Assembly: GCA_026874595.1 (NCBI GenBank)
Contig: CM049314.1
Span: forward strand, 17,040,729 to 17,104,728
Source of the DNA: Sipunculus nudus
Lineage: Eukaryota; Annelida; Sipuncula; Golfingiida; Sipunculidae
Direction: 5' to 3'
DNA length: 64,000 nucleotides
Shown: positions 1 through 11,138 of the stretch, one piece after another
How positions within the stretch are numbered: the first letter of the stretch is position 1
How the letters are laid out: the number at the start of each line of letters is the position of its first letter
Translations under genes and position numbers: made by a program
The notes under the pieces: model-generated
What the model was told of the DNA's origin: nothing
The model's input: only the letters and a program-made list of their open reading frames with translations
The model's database searches: none

Positions 1-449
1 AGTTATGTATACAACAGGTTCTGGAAGTATAAAATAAAAAATATCTATTAGTATGAAGTTAGCGAGTAGATAAAGTTAAGAGCTGCATCAGGTGTATCGG
101 TGGCCATAACCTTCCACTGAGCAGAAAGGAAGTCATTTTCTTTGTTATTAATTGAAGATTAGGATTTAGGCTGGACTGAATCCTGTTCGTGATCTGGTCT
201 GGACTAATCGCCAATAAATGAATGAAGGTAAAGGTTTGGGTTTATAGTCCGATATCACCGACGGTGTCAGTCTCAGCCGACTTTACACTTTGCCTTCCTG
301 GTCTTTCGGGCCTGTTTATTCTTGTAAATTTTCTCGGCTCCCTGAGGAGCGTACAACAGAAGCTGCCATATGCTAGAAGGTCACTCGTTCTACATTTTCC
401 TTCCTCCCATGACCAGTACCAATTCAATCCTGGGTCGAGAGAGCTCACC

Positions 450-566
450 CATGTGGTAAAGACTTTGGCTAGGAGTCTTAGCCAATGTGGTGGTCAGAAC
501 AGGACACAATCAAAAAACCTTGCGGTCATAAGTCCAGCACCCTAACCATTACGCCACCATGCTCCA
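450..566 (-). mobile_element. tRNA-derived SINE-like fragment
   Basis: The minus strand reads GCATGGTGGCGTAATGGTTA with GGGTGCTGGACTTATGACC, a good A-box and anticodon-arm-like head. The expected B-box region is degenerate. Confidence 0.5.
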
Positions 567-567
567 A

Positions 568-607
<40 letters not shown>

Positions 608-655
608 TATACTATACTATACTAGACAACACTATACTATACTATACTTACATTA
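567..655. repeat. (TA)n and (ACTAT)n microsatellite
   Basis: About 19 TA units followed by ACTAT pentamers, immediately downstream of the donor of the 763-652 exon on the minus strand. Confidence 0.9.
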
Positions 656-763
656 TAATAAAACTGGTCAGGGATGATCTGTAGCTTCGTGAACTTGAGA
701 GCTCCCATTATTTTCTTTGTTTTGTTCTCTGGATCAGTTCCATGCCAGCAAAACTCATGAAGC
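652..763 (-). CDS. Exon of vault/SPFH-like gene (LHEFCWHG exon)
   Basis: The acceptor CTGCAG abuts 763 and the donor GTAAGT starts at 651. The exon is 112 nt: one nucleotide completing the Trp codon left by the previous exon, then 37 codons from LHEFCWHG to DQFYYN, ending in phase 0. It is followed to the left by a microsatellite-rich intron. Confidence 0.75.
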
Positions 764-2750
764 CTGCAGCAACGACCAGTATAAGTCAGTCATCAAGGAA
801 ATATCATTTTAAATAAAATAAGTTTTAATAAAAATAAAAATTATTATACAAAATAACATATTGTTGTTAATATCTTAGGTGACATTAAAATCACAGGCAC
901 TTGTTTCCAGCACTAAAATGGCCTAGAAACTGTAGAAACATTGAGTATGGGCGATATACCCATTATAAAAGAACGTTCTAGTGACCAAAAGGTCATGATG
1001 CTCAGCTAATCAGCATGCTCTATGGAATTATGGCTAATAAAAAAATGAGAACTTCAGATGCTGAGATGAAATTTCACAACTGTTAGTATATTTTTAAATA
1101 ACTGGTTGACCTTTTTTTTATTAAACTTTGACAGATGGCTCTCTGACCATAACCCATTATTTCCAGTTTCTTGTCAAATTTAAACTATTTGATTGCTGAG
1201 CTTATATTATGAAACATGTCATTTCTCAATATTAGCATTACACTTGGGTACATCTAAAAGTATTTTAGAGAACAATATACATAGCAATATCAAGTGAATT
1301 AACACAACAATGAAGAAGATATTAAGTATCACTTAGAATAATGAAGGAAGTCCATACATTTAACAACAATCAAGCACTGGGTAATACCCATAACTTTTAA
1401 GTAATTTATATAAATTCTTACCACTCATTGGCTTTTGGTATATACACCATTGGCCCTTGACACAGGTACCGTTTAACATTCTTTGTTTCATCATCACGCT
1501 GATAAACTACCAAGACCTCGTTAGCATCTAGACTGGTCCCCTCCTTGACGTGAATGGAACAGTGCTCCAGGGGGTTCTCGTACATCCAGCAAGGTCTAAA
1601 ATATATGAATAATTGGTCAATAATAATAAAACAGTGTGGTATGTGATCATAAATGTGTTGATATCATATAGGTCAAACAACCTTTTGTGTGCAATCACAG
1701 GCTAATACCTTCAACAAAATGTCTTTAATCATTAATAACTTATTAATTAGCTCTGATGCTGTTTTATACCTTGACTTCGGCCAGGATATCTGCTGAATTA
1801 TGTCTACAGTCAGACTTGGACATCTGCAGAATATTTCCTTTAGTCAGGCCTTGACATCTGCAGAGTTATGACTTTAGTCAAGCCTGGACATCTGCAGAGT
1901 TGATATACCTTTAGTTCGGCCTGGATCACTCCATTATGCCTTTAGTCAAGCCTGAGCAGGGGATGATTTCTTCCTTCAGTCCCATCAGTGTATCTGGTAT
2001 GAGGTATTGGCAGTGTACAAGAAGTGTCACCTATCAGCTTGACTCAAGGTGCTATCATGTTAATACTACAACAGGCTGGTGAAGCCATGATGTGTTGCCA
2101 TTGACATATTAATGGTATGCTTCACTGAAAGATATGCACCACTCTAGCGGGACAAGTCAATCCCCATTTTGATTGTTCAGTTTATTCATCACTTGAACTT
2201 GAAGGATCATTCAGTTTTCTGTTTTGATTGATCATTCAGTTCTCTGACTGGATGCCAGTGGGTCATTTAGTTCTCTGAGTTGATTGGTCATTCAGTTCTA
2301 TGACTGGACGCGCCATTCAGCTCTATGATTGGATGGGTCATTCAGTTCTCTGATTTGACTGATCATTCAGTTCTCTGACTGGATGGGTCATTCAGTTCTC
2401 TGATTTGATTGGTCATTCAGTTCTTTGATTTGATTGATCAGTCAATGCCCTGATTGGACATGATCACAGGTGAACAACTTGCTCATCGGGTTCTGGCTCA
2501 CTGTATTCCACTCACACTGTATGTCTTATCCTTTATTTTAAATACACTCACTTACAGGGAGGGGAGACATAATTACAAATTGCTGAGTAAGTCTACTTGA
2601 ACATGTACCCTGGTTTGTACTCCTTCTTCCCAGAGATGTAGGTGATGTCAAGGTACTGGTTCTGATTGGCTGAATGGTGACGGAGACGCACAAACTTCTC
2701 TCTCCACAGAAATAACTGAAAAACATGAAAAAATACATCTTATGTGTGTG

Positions 2751-2795
<45 letters not shown>

Positions 2796-5700
2796 ATAAA
2801 GAGACCAGGCTGTCTTTGATGGTGAAATCTTACTGGTGATCAGATTTGGTTCATTGGTTGGTTTGTCTGCAGTTGACTTTCCTCAAAAAGATATGAACAG
2901 ATGTTACTGGGGCTTTGTTGAGGTTTAGGGTGAGACCAAGGAACAACCCCTAAATATTTGGAGATATTTCTGGTAACCATGAATGATATTTTTTTGTTAA
3001 TTAGGATTCTTTACCATATCCAGATATGGGTAGGTAATTTCGTTTCTCCTGGATGAGGGTTAAAGGGTCTTATAATCACCTATATCGCACGTTGAATTCA
3101 CATGAAAATAGCTTTTTCCCTTTAAAATAAATTTGTACATACCAAAATATTGCTTTGAAACTGTTTGCTTACTCCTGTAAACCAATGTTAAAAACAGTGG
3201 CCCAGGCATGATCACAAGTGTAAACAAAAGCACAGCCCATGCACTGCCCGGTCCACAACACATTTAAATCAGGAGATGCCCTGACTGACTTGGTCCCAAA
3301 AATGTAATACATGTACATATTCCCGCCGGCTGAAACACCACCTTGTTTTGATAAACAGACACGTGGATTGTGTTTACTAGCAAGCAGGGCCATAACAAGG
3401 TGTATATAGCTGTATGCTAGGTACTGAGACTGTGTGCTGTGAAACTTTTGCATTATAAAGGAAAACTGAACTGATAGTGTGAAAGAATATGCATAATATT
3501 AACCCTGATTCATGTCCTTTTAAGGTCAAACACACTGGTGGGGGTGTCACATGGCCAGCAGCAGAGTCAGAGCACACTAGAGCAGGCAGCATGTGTTAAT
3601 TTTATGGAATCGCTGTGGAATATGAAGTACTTCTGTGGTATTTCATATGAATGTCTTGAAAATATACCTTTTATGCAAATGTCATAAAATAGTTATGGTT
3701 ATACTTGGTGAACAATATTTATGATTAGATTACAATTAGATCAGCAGCAATACATTTTTACCAGAAATCTGCACATGCATAAAATAATTAGCCTGGGACA
3801 AGCAGTTAAAATTACTCATGGAGCTTTTCACAGAAATTCTACCTGTGGCCCCCTGCATGCCGCCGACATCCGTGTGATTTGCCATAAGTCAAAAAAAGGG
3901 AAGTAATTTTTATCTGATTTGCTAGCTGTTTGTTGCCCAGGTGCTGCCTACACAAGCCTGTTTTGGCGTAACAAAACTTAGCCATTCACTGGTAAGACAG
4001 ACCAGGGTACTGGTTATCCAGATGTTTGCAGAGGTATATATGCCATCTTTGACTGCTTTCTAGAAACAAGGGACCCATGGGTCATGGCGCTCAGCTGTTA
4101 TATAGGATAAAAATATGATTTGGGAAAGAGGCATATGCTGGTTTTGTGTGGTAATAAATATAAGCTTTATTATGAGTTGTTGGTGTTTAGCTTATGTATG
4201 ATTTTGATAGTATTTTTGGAGACAGGGAAGAGGATTGATTTCATTTATTTTATTAACAAATGGAGTGCTATTGTCACACAGATTTTGACTTGGCCATATA
4301 ACTTATAAGCAGCACATATAATAAGAGAGTTTAACTATTTATTAAAATTTTAACAAATATTGTGTCAATATAATTTTTATTAAAAATAATAAGACAATCA
4401 TATGATTTTTTTAATAAAATCTAACTGAACTAATTATTAAAATAATATTATAGAATATATGCATTCATGAATACATTTTGAAAGTATTTGCACTGGTATT
4501 CAAATACTTTCATTTTTACCTGAATTCCCATTCTTATGCAAGAAATTTTATAATGGAGTACATATTCATATTCATATTCATATACATTTGCAAAGTATTT
4601 GCACCATGTCTGGTATTTATTCAGTTTTAGCCAAACAATGATGTTGAGAATCCAGAATATAAATAAAGGACCCATGGGTCACGACAAAAGTTTGAAATTT
4701 TTGCAAATGTAAAATATGAAAAATATTCTATTGTAATGTTTTATATTTATATAAGCATATGAAAAGCTAAGAGGAAAGGGCCCTCCTACTTGGTTATAGT
4801 AAAGTTCTCAATATATGATTGCAAACTAATACTCTGACAAGACTGTCATGAAGAAAAACAGTAAAAGTTTTGAGATACTGTGATGCATATGAAAAATTTA
4901 CAGATGGACGGGCAAGTGGACAGAATGGACTAATACCTTCATTTCACTTTCAAAGGAATAATGCATTTAAGTTTATATATAAGCCTATTTTTTTAGCATA
5001 TCCACTTTTTTCATTAATAGTTTTTATCTGATTCATTTTTTTTATTTACAAGTGTTATAAATTTGTAATATAAAAGTGAAAATATAAGTTAAAATATTAG
5101 AATTCTACGTTGCAATCATTATATATCCAGATTGAAGCTCACATTGGGTCATATTATGCATACACATATATTTTATTATTTTTAAATCAATTGTTTACAC
5201 TGAATGTAAAAGAAAATAATGCCACAACATGGCATCTACAAAATTATTCCTTGAATTCCTATTAAAAAATTTTGCACATTGGAGTTTTCAGGACAAGCTT
5301 TATTTTATTCACCGAAATAAAATAAAAGATTCAGTAAATTTGATAAAATAAAAACATCTTTTCAAATAAAGTATACACACTGTTGGTTGAATGAGGGACA
5401 AACAATATCATTATGCTAATTACAATCTCAGCTATAATTAATAACTGGAATTAATAGCCAATTTCACACCTGGTGAAGTTTTACTCTTCTGAAGTAAAGC
5501 ATTACTTATCTGATTAACATCCATACTTTCATAGCAATACATCACGTTGTGGACACAATTAAATGTGCACTTTAATCATTGTAACCCTGGTGGTACAATA
5601 CAAAATCTAAAATGTAGCATGTCCAAGAATAAAATAAAATACAGAAAATTATAACATTCATCTAGTTTATGCACCAGCTGGGGGGGGGGGGGAGGGTTGA

Positions 5701-8700
5701 GTGCAGGGCAGAGGAGAAGCCTGCTAGTAGTGGCCAAGCTGGGTCAAGGCAAGCTGCCTGGGGTGGGTTACATAATGCAAGTGAAGGCTGTACTACTAGG
5801 TGGGCCAGATATAAACAACACTTGACATGGTGTATGAAAACTTGAATAAAAGCTACTCTTTTCAAACAATTTCTTTGAAATTTCAGATTTTAAAAGATTA
5901 AATCCTTATGTATATATGCTGTGAAAATTAAATCAACAGTGCTTACAGGGAAAAAACGTGCCACTGCCAAAGTTGGACAAAATTTAAGGTATTAATTTTT
6001 TATTTATGCTAATAACTTGAAAAATTTGTGAAATTCAGATCTAATTTTGGGCAAACAATTGAATCTTGATTAAATAAAGTTATATTCCTGAAAAAAAGTC
6101 TTCAGCTTCAGCAATTCTCATGTTAAGTGAGCAAATATATTTCCTGATTTTTAAAAAATTGCATTATATTTGGGCCTATAACTTCAAAATAATACCCAAT
6201 ACTGACTTAATTTTTGGTATGTGCACAGAAAATGTATGGAAGAATATGAATACTAAATATGATCAAAAACAGATCAGTGGTTTTGATATTAGGCAGACTT
6301 GAAGTGTAACAATTGCTTTTTTATGGAAAACGGAGGTTTTTCCTTAATATCTCGAAGGAACAAAGTTCTAATGACCCAATTTTTGGTATGGTAGGAGATT
6401 TTGGGGACATCTAATGGTATGCAGAATTTTGGAGTCGTAGGTCCAACGGTTTTCAAATGTGCCCTGTTAACGGATGGACGGACGACGGACAAAGGACCAC
6501 GACTATAGCTCAGATGACTTATAGTCAGCTGAGCTAAAAACAAGGGACCCATGGGTCATGGCGTTCAGCTGTTATATATGATAAAAAAATAAGATTTAGA
6601 AATGAGGCACATGCTTGTTTTGTGTGGAAATAAATATAAGCTGTATTATGAGTTGTGGGTGTTTAGCTTATGTATGATTTTGATAGTATCTTTGGAGACA
6701 GGGAAGAGGATTGATTTCATTTATTTTATTAACAAAAGGAGTGCTATTGTCACAGAGATTTTGAATTGGCCATATAACTTATAAGCAGAACTTATAATAT
6801 AAGAGTTTAACTATTTATTAAAAATAATTACAAATTGTCCCAAATATAATTTTTATTAAAAATAATAGGAGAATCATATGATTTTTTTAAATAAAATTCA
6901 ACTGAAATGATTATTAAAATAATATCAAAGAATATATTCATGAATGCATTCATGAATACATTTTGAAAGTATTTGCACTGGTATTCATATACTTTCATTT
7001 TTACCTGAATTCCCATTCTTATGCAAGAAATTTTATAATGGAGTACATATTCATATTCGTATTCAAATACATTTGCAAAGTATTCGCACCATGTCTGGTA
7101 TTTATTCAGTTTTCACCAAACAATGATGTTGAGAATCCAGAATATACAAAATTCACACATTTAAATAATGATCATAAGTACCTGGTTTTATGGCTTTTAT
7201 TCATATTAAAAAAAAATAAATGTAATATATTCATTTTGGACTAATTTCACATCAATGTACACACTAGACACAGCAGGAATCTAGATTAATATTATCAACT
7301 GCATCTTTGTCTATCATTTATTTCCTTCATCTGATCCCTAATGATTAGTAATGAATAATATGATTTATTTTTTTATCATTAAAATTGAACTGAAAAATAC
7401 CATAGGTATCTGCATGGTGTCATTTGGAATACGTGACATTCTATCAATCGATACAAGATTCTTATATCATCAGTAACTGCAAGTTAATTTCCTGTTATTA
7501 TCAACTAACAAATTCCTTTTCTATTTTTCTTTAATTTGTTATTAAAAACCAATAAAAATTTATTAATTTATTGTTTATTGTTATGTTGTTAGTTAAAACT
7601 ACTAGATGAGTTGGGTTGGACACCTGGATCAACTGTGGCTGGCCATAAGCTGCCTGGCTGCCCCAGTGTATGCCTCGTGCCAAGCGTGCATAATTTGATG
7701 AAAGGTCAACAAGGTCAACATACAGGTGACTCAAAAGGGGCTGGGGAGAGCTAAGGTCTGACATGGTCTCATAAAAACATTAATAAAAGCTACAATTTTT
7801 GGCCAATTTCTTTCAGCTTTCTAAACTGAAAAACTGAAATCCTTATGTGTGCATGATATGAAAATTATATCAACAGTGCTCACAGGAAACAAACGTGCCA
7901 TGGTCAAAGTTTGGCAAAATTTAAGGTACTAATTTTATATTTATATGATGTGAAAATTAAATCCACAGTATTTACAGGAAAAAAACGTGCCATGGTCAAA
8001 TTTGGGCAAAATTTAAGGTACCAATTTTTTATTTCTGTTAATATTTAAAAAAATATACAAGATTTTGATCTAATGTTGGGTATACAATTTAATTTTGATT
8101 AATTAAAGTTATATAGTCCATAGCTTTAACATGTTTTGTGTTAAGTGATCAAATATTTCCTGATTTTTTACAAAATGCATTATGTTTGGGCCCATAACTT
8201 TTTTAAATTATATAAGAAGAAGAAGAAGAAGAAGAAGAAGTTTATTCGACATAAAATTGTACATATCCATGTATTGTATATTCAATTGTATATATTTTCG
8301 TTTTTACTATGTCAGGAGACTGTTGTAAGGATTTTTTTTCCGCTGACACAACAGCCACCTGCAAACATTTGGTATAAGAAAGTATATATAACTATATAAA
8401 TATGGATGATTGAACATGTTTGATACATTTACAATTAGATGATAATAATTGTTTACAAAAATAGTGAAGGAGATTGAAAGAATTAATGGGTATTTATATG
8501 TTTGTTTGTTAATGGAGGAAAGGAAAAACAACGAAAAATTCTAATTTTTGTTACAGATGTAGCAGTTTGTTTGTGTGCAATTTTCTTTGGATGTATTTAT
8601 AAAATGTTGTTTGGTGTAATTAATTAATCCTTGGAGGCTGTGGGTGTAGATTTTATCAGCAATGTTATGGTCAGTTTCATTTATGACTTTGGGTATTTTG

Positions 8701-11138
8701 TTCCTCAGACTATTGTCTGCTACCAATTTTATTTTGGTTCTTGTTTTATTTGTAGCTAGGGTGTCTTTGTGTCTTGTGTTGTGTCTGTGCGTCATGTTTC
8801 TTGTCGATATATTAAACGTTAGGAAGAATTTTGGAAGTGTTGCAGGACAATAATTATAATAAAATTTTATTATGTTTAATTTGAAAATATCCTTGATTTT
8901 TAGGGTTTTTGATGATTTAAAGATTGGTTCTGTGTGTGCATTGTAGTTGTTATTTGTAATTATTCTTAAGGCTTTTTTTGTAATTTTTCTAATCTATTTG
9001 TGTCAGAACCCCATATTAGGATTCCGTAATTTAATTGGGACAGAATAAGTGTATCATATATGGTTTTAAGTATGTGTATTGGTAGGTATTGTTTTAATTT
9101 ATTTAGTACTCCTATGTATTTTGAAATTTTTTATGCAATTTTGTTTGTGTGTGTTTGCCATTTCATGTGTTCATTTATTGTTATACCCAAGAAATTGAAA
9201 TCTGATACCCTTTCTATTGGTGTTTTATCAATTTTGAGATCAGGGCTTCCATCTTTTAGAGTTTTATGTTTAGTATGAAAGATCATAAATTTTGTTTTTT
9301 GTACATTTAATGAGAGTTTATTAGCATTTAACCAGTTATGTACTTTATTTAATTCTTTGTTGATGATGTGTTGGTCTTTTAGTTTGTTGTAACTTGCCAA
9401 GGGGTTAAATAATGTTGTATCGTCAGCGTATAGTATGAAATTAAAATAGTTGCTGCATTGATGTATGTCATTCATATATATTAAGTACAATAGAGGACCC
9501 AGGGTTGATCCCTGGGGTACCCTGGTGTTTATTGGAAGTTTATTTGATTTGTGTCCTTTGTAATCAACGTATTGCGTTCTGTTAGTTAGATAGTTAGTAA
9601 GCCATAGTAGAGTTTTTCCTTTAATACCGTAAAATTTTAGTTTATGTGTTAATATGTCATGATTTAAGGTGTCGAATGCTTTTGATAGGTCTAAATATAT
9701 TGCGAGTGGTATATTTCCATTGTCTATTTCTTTATATAGTCTGTCTGCTAATTCTAATATTGCGTGTTCGGTCGAGTGTTTTTTTCTGAATCCATATTGG
9801 CTGGTGTATATTAAGTCATTTGTTTGAAGAAAGTGGTATAATTGATTGTATAATATTTTTTCAAATAATTTAGAAATGGTTGGTAATAGTGAAATTGGCC
9901 TGTAATTTTCAGGTTCATGAATACATTCTTTTTTGTGAATAGGGGTTATTTAAGCTATTTTTAGTTTATCAGGAAATATACCTGTAGTGAGTGACTGATT
10001 TATGATTATACTAAGATATACTATAATACAGACATAATTTCTGGCATGTAGATAGGAACTATATAGGGGAATATTTATGGTAAATATGAGGAAAAACAGA
10101 TGAGTAGTTTTGATATTAGGCAGTCCTAAAGTGTGAAAATAGGTTTTTAATAAAAATTTGAGGTTTTTCCTTAATTTCTCAAAGGAACGAAGTTGCAAAG
10201 ACCCAGTTTTCGGCTTGGTAGGAGATCTTGGGGACATCTAACATTATGCCGAATTTTGGATTCCTAGGTCTTACGGTTTCAAAATGTGCCACATAGATCT
10301 ACGGACGGATGGACGACAGACAATGGACCACGACTATAGCTCAGATGACTTATAGTCAGCTGAGCTAAAAACATGAAAGGGGAATTTCCATTTCCCTCCA
10401 GGCCTCGCCTTCTCTTCCTTTTATCGTCTTTGATGCTTTAAAAAAATTATCTTGTGAGATTAAAAAATTGAAATTTCCTGTTTAGTGACAAAAAAAAACC
10501 AAAAATGGATCCTTCAATTATTTGGGAAAATTTATTGTTTTATTGTAGAGAGTGGTCGATTTAAAGAGAACTATTACATAAATATTATGATTATAAAAAT
10601 TATCACTTGTGTATGGACTCTTATTATTATTTGACTGCAAGGCTAACTGTTAACAGAGTCCATAAAGCTTACTAATCGTGGTACATTTGTTCTTTTTTAT
10701 TCCACATAATTTATAATTATTTGATACATTCTTATACCACCTACTTTTATTTTAATTATTTGTTCATGAATGAGTAATGAAAACAAAAGGACCTTAAAAA
10801 AACTTGGATATAAGATAATTCATTGTCCTTGTATTTTGCTGCATAGTATCATTATTTTTTTAAACGTGTATTGATATATATTTTGTATCATAGGAGAAGA
10901 ATAAATACAGGGCTGTGCCCTGTTTTCCAATCCTTATTGATGTATTTGAGATTCAATGAACTACTGTTTACACTAAAAGATTTATCATCAGAGCAACAGG
11001 CAATCTGTTTGCATACATTGAAATTATGGGTCATTATTTTATTATGCATTAGTGTAATTAATTTACCCTAAAAATAAAACTTACCCTTTTTGGTCCATTT
11101 TCTAGCCTGGCCTGGCCATCTAAGTTAAAAATTAGTGC
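652..11138 (-). CDS. Conserved multi-exon protein, vault/SPFH-like flavour (internal part of gene)
   Basis: Four exons on the minus strand join with matching phases: 11138-11085, 2715-2609, 1595-1422 and 763-652. All have AG acceptors and GT donors. Together they encode about 149 residues with no stop. In order the protein shows ALIFNLDGQARLENGPKR, then a basic KFVRLRHH stretch, YLDITYISGKKEYKPG, PCWMYENP, LDANEVLVVYQ, GPMVYIPKANEW, LHEFCWHGTDP and KLQIIPDQFYYN. The phrasing (ANE-LVVY, GP-V-IPK-EW-HEF-WHG, LKFTKL) reminds me of vault/SPFH-like beta-rich proteins, but I cannot name the family from sequence alone. The start codon lies beyond 11138, probably before 20.5 kb, and the 3' end lies off the left edge. 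Introns of 8.4, 1.0 and 0.66 kb are packed with repeats. Coding status is firm because of the phases; function is not. Confidence 0.72.
1422..1595 (-). CDS. Exon of vault/SPFH-like gene (PCWMYENP exon)
   Basis: The acceptor TTTTAG abuts 1595 and the donor is GTAAGA. The exon is 174 nt, entering in phase 2 (GG plus A gives Gly) and leaving in phase 2 (TG plus G gives Trp). It encodes PCWMYENPLEHCSIHVKEG through VYIPKANEW. Phases match both neighbouring exons exactly. Confidence 0.75.
1770..1955. repeat. Minisatellite, about 36-bp unit, five copies
   Basis: Diverged tandem copies of a unit like TGGACATCTGCAGAGTTATG followed by CCTTTAGTCAAGCC lie in the intron between the 1595 and 2609 exons. 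The units differ by substitutions and short indels. Confidence 0.7.
2196..2460. repeat. Minisatellite, 25-bp unit, about ten copies
   Basis: The tandem unit reads GGTCATTCAGTTCTCTGA plus TTTGATT or CTGGATG. Two unit subtypes (TTTGATT and CTGGATG ends) partly alternate, suggesting an older ~50-bp double unit. It lies in the same intron as the 36-bp minisatellite. Confidence 0.8.
2609..2715 (-). CDS. Exon of vault/SPFH-like gene (LFLWREKF exon)
   Basis: The acceptor TTTTTCAG abuts 2715 and the donor is GTACAT. The exon is 107 nt, entering in phase 0 and leaving in phase 2. It encodes LFLWREKFVRLRHHS through GKKEYKP plus GG of a Gly codon completed by the next exon. Confidence 0.75.
2750..4068. 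other. Intron sequence, (GA)n tract, no gene seen
   Basis: This is part of the large intron between the 11138 and 2715 exons. A (GA)n microsatellite occupies about 2756-2790. The remaining sequence is AT-rich with no exon-like splice pair that I can support. Confidence 0.5.
4069..4690 (+). mobile_element. Dispersed element bounded by GACCCATGGGTC, copy 1
   Basis: The block begins CAAGGGACCCATGGGTCATGG and ends AAGGACCCATGGGTCACGAC, so the same 12-bp palindrome marks both ends. Its interior is closely repeated at 6540-7140. It carries no coding capacity and looks like a short non-autonomous element. Confidence 0.6.
4690..5640. other. AT-rich intron sequence, nothing recognised
   Basis: A long AT-rich stretch with scattered homopolymers. 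I see no exon, RNA gene or clear terminal repeat here; parts resemble degraded flanks of the neighbouring repeat families. Confidence 0.4.
5640..6539 (+). mobile_element. Dispersed element ending GCTGAGCTAAAAA, copy 1
   Basis: This copy shares blocks in the same order with 7540-8205 plus 10060-10375 and, reversed, with 31930-32600. Shared landmarks are AAAAACGTGCCA, a TTAATTTTTGGTATGTG-like block, 'TTTTCCTTAATATCTCGAAGG', 'GGGGACATCTAATG', a GGACGGACGACGGAC block and the terminal CAGCTGAGCTAAAAA. It has no ORF. A poly-G tract lies near 5682. Confidence 0.65.
6540..7145 (+). mobile_element. Dispersed element bounded by GACCCATGGGTC, copy 2
   Basis: A near-copy of 4069-4690 starting CAAGGGACCCATGGGTCATGG and joined directly to the end of the preceding element. 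The right-hand palindrome present in copy 1 is missing here; similarity stops at about GAGAATCCAGAATATA. Confidence 0.6.
7540..10375 (+). mobile_element. Dispersed element ending GCTGAGCTAAAAA, copy 2, split by a LINE
   Basis: Left part 7540-8205 matches 5640-6175. Right part about 10060-10375 matches 6230-6540, including TTTTCCTTAATTTCTCAAAGG, GGGGACATCTAA and the terminal CAGCTGAGCTAAAAA. The missing middle is replaced by the LINE fragment at about 8215-10050. A short internal duplication around AAACGTGCCATGGTCAAA (7890 and 7988) is also present. Confidence 0.6.
8215..10050 (-). mobile_element. 5'-truncated non-LTR retrotransposon (LINE) with reverse transcriptase
   Basis: Reading the minus strand from about 10050, the reverse transcriptase shows FPDKLKIA, an in-frame TAA, then ITPIHKK and NYRPISLLPTISKLFEKIL. 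YGFRKKHSTEHA, LDLSKAFDTLNHD, VPQGSTLGPLLYL and the catalytic YADDT (about 9410-9435) follow, with the C-terminal RHNTRHKDTL region down to 8541. The endonuclease and N-terminal parts are missing, so the copy is 5'-truncated. Its 3' end is a (TTC)n tract, seen as (GAA)n at 8216-8240. The family is Jockey/CR1-like by RT wording. The in-frame stop and further breaks before 8800 show that it is dead. Confidence 0.85.
10376..11084. other. AT-rich intron sequence, nothing recognised
   Basis: The sequence between the split repeat and the 54-nt exon is AT-rich with homopolymers. I found no exon or repeat boundary. Confidence 0.4.
11085..11138 (-). CDS. 54-nt exon of vault/SPFH-like gene (ALIFNLDG exon)
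   Basis: TTTTCACAG precedes the exon and GTAAGT follows it. It is exactly 18 codons in phase 0 (ALIFNLDGQARLENGPKR). Its phase-0 end fits the phase-0 start of the exon at 2715, giving PKR-LFLWREKF. Confidence 0.7.

Noticed and set aside
8662-9278. Hydrophobic plus-strand frames at 8662-8853 and 9060-9278.
   Set aside because: They are antisense shadows of the LINE reverse transcriptase on the minus strand.
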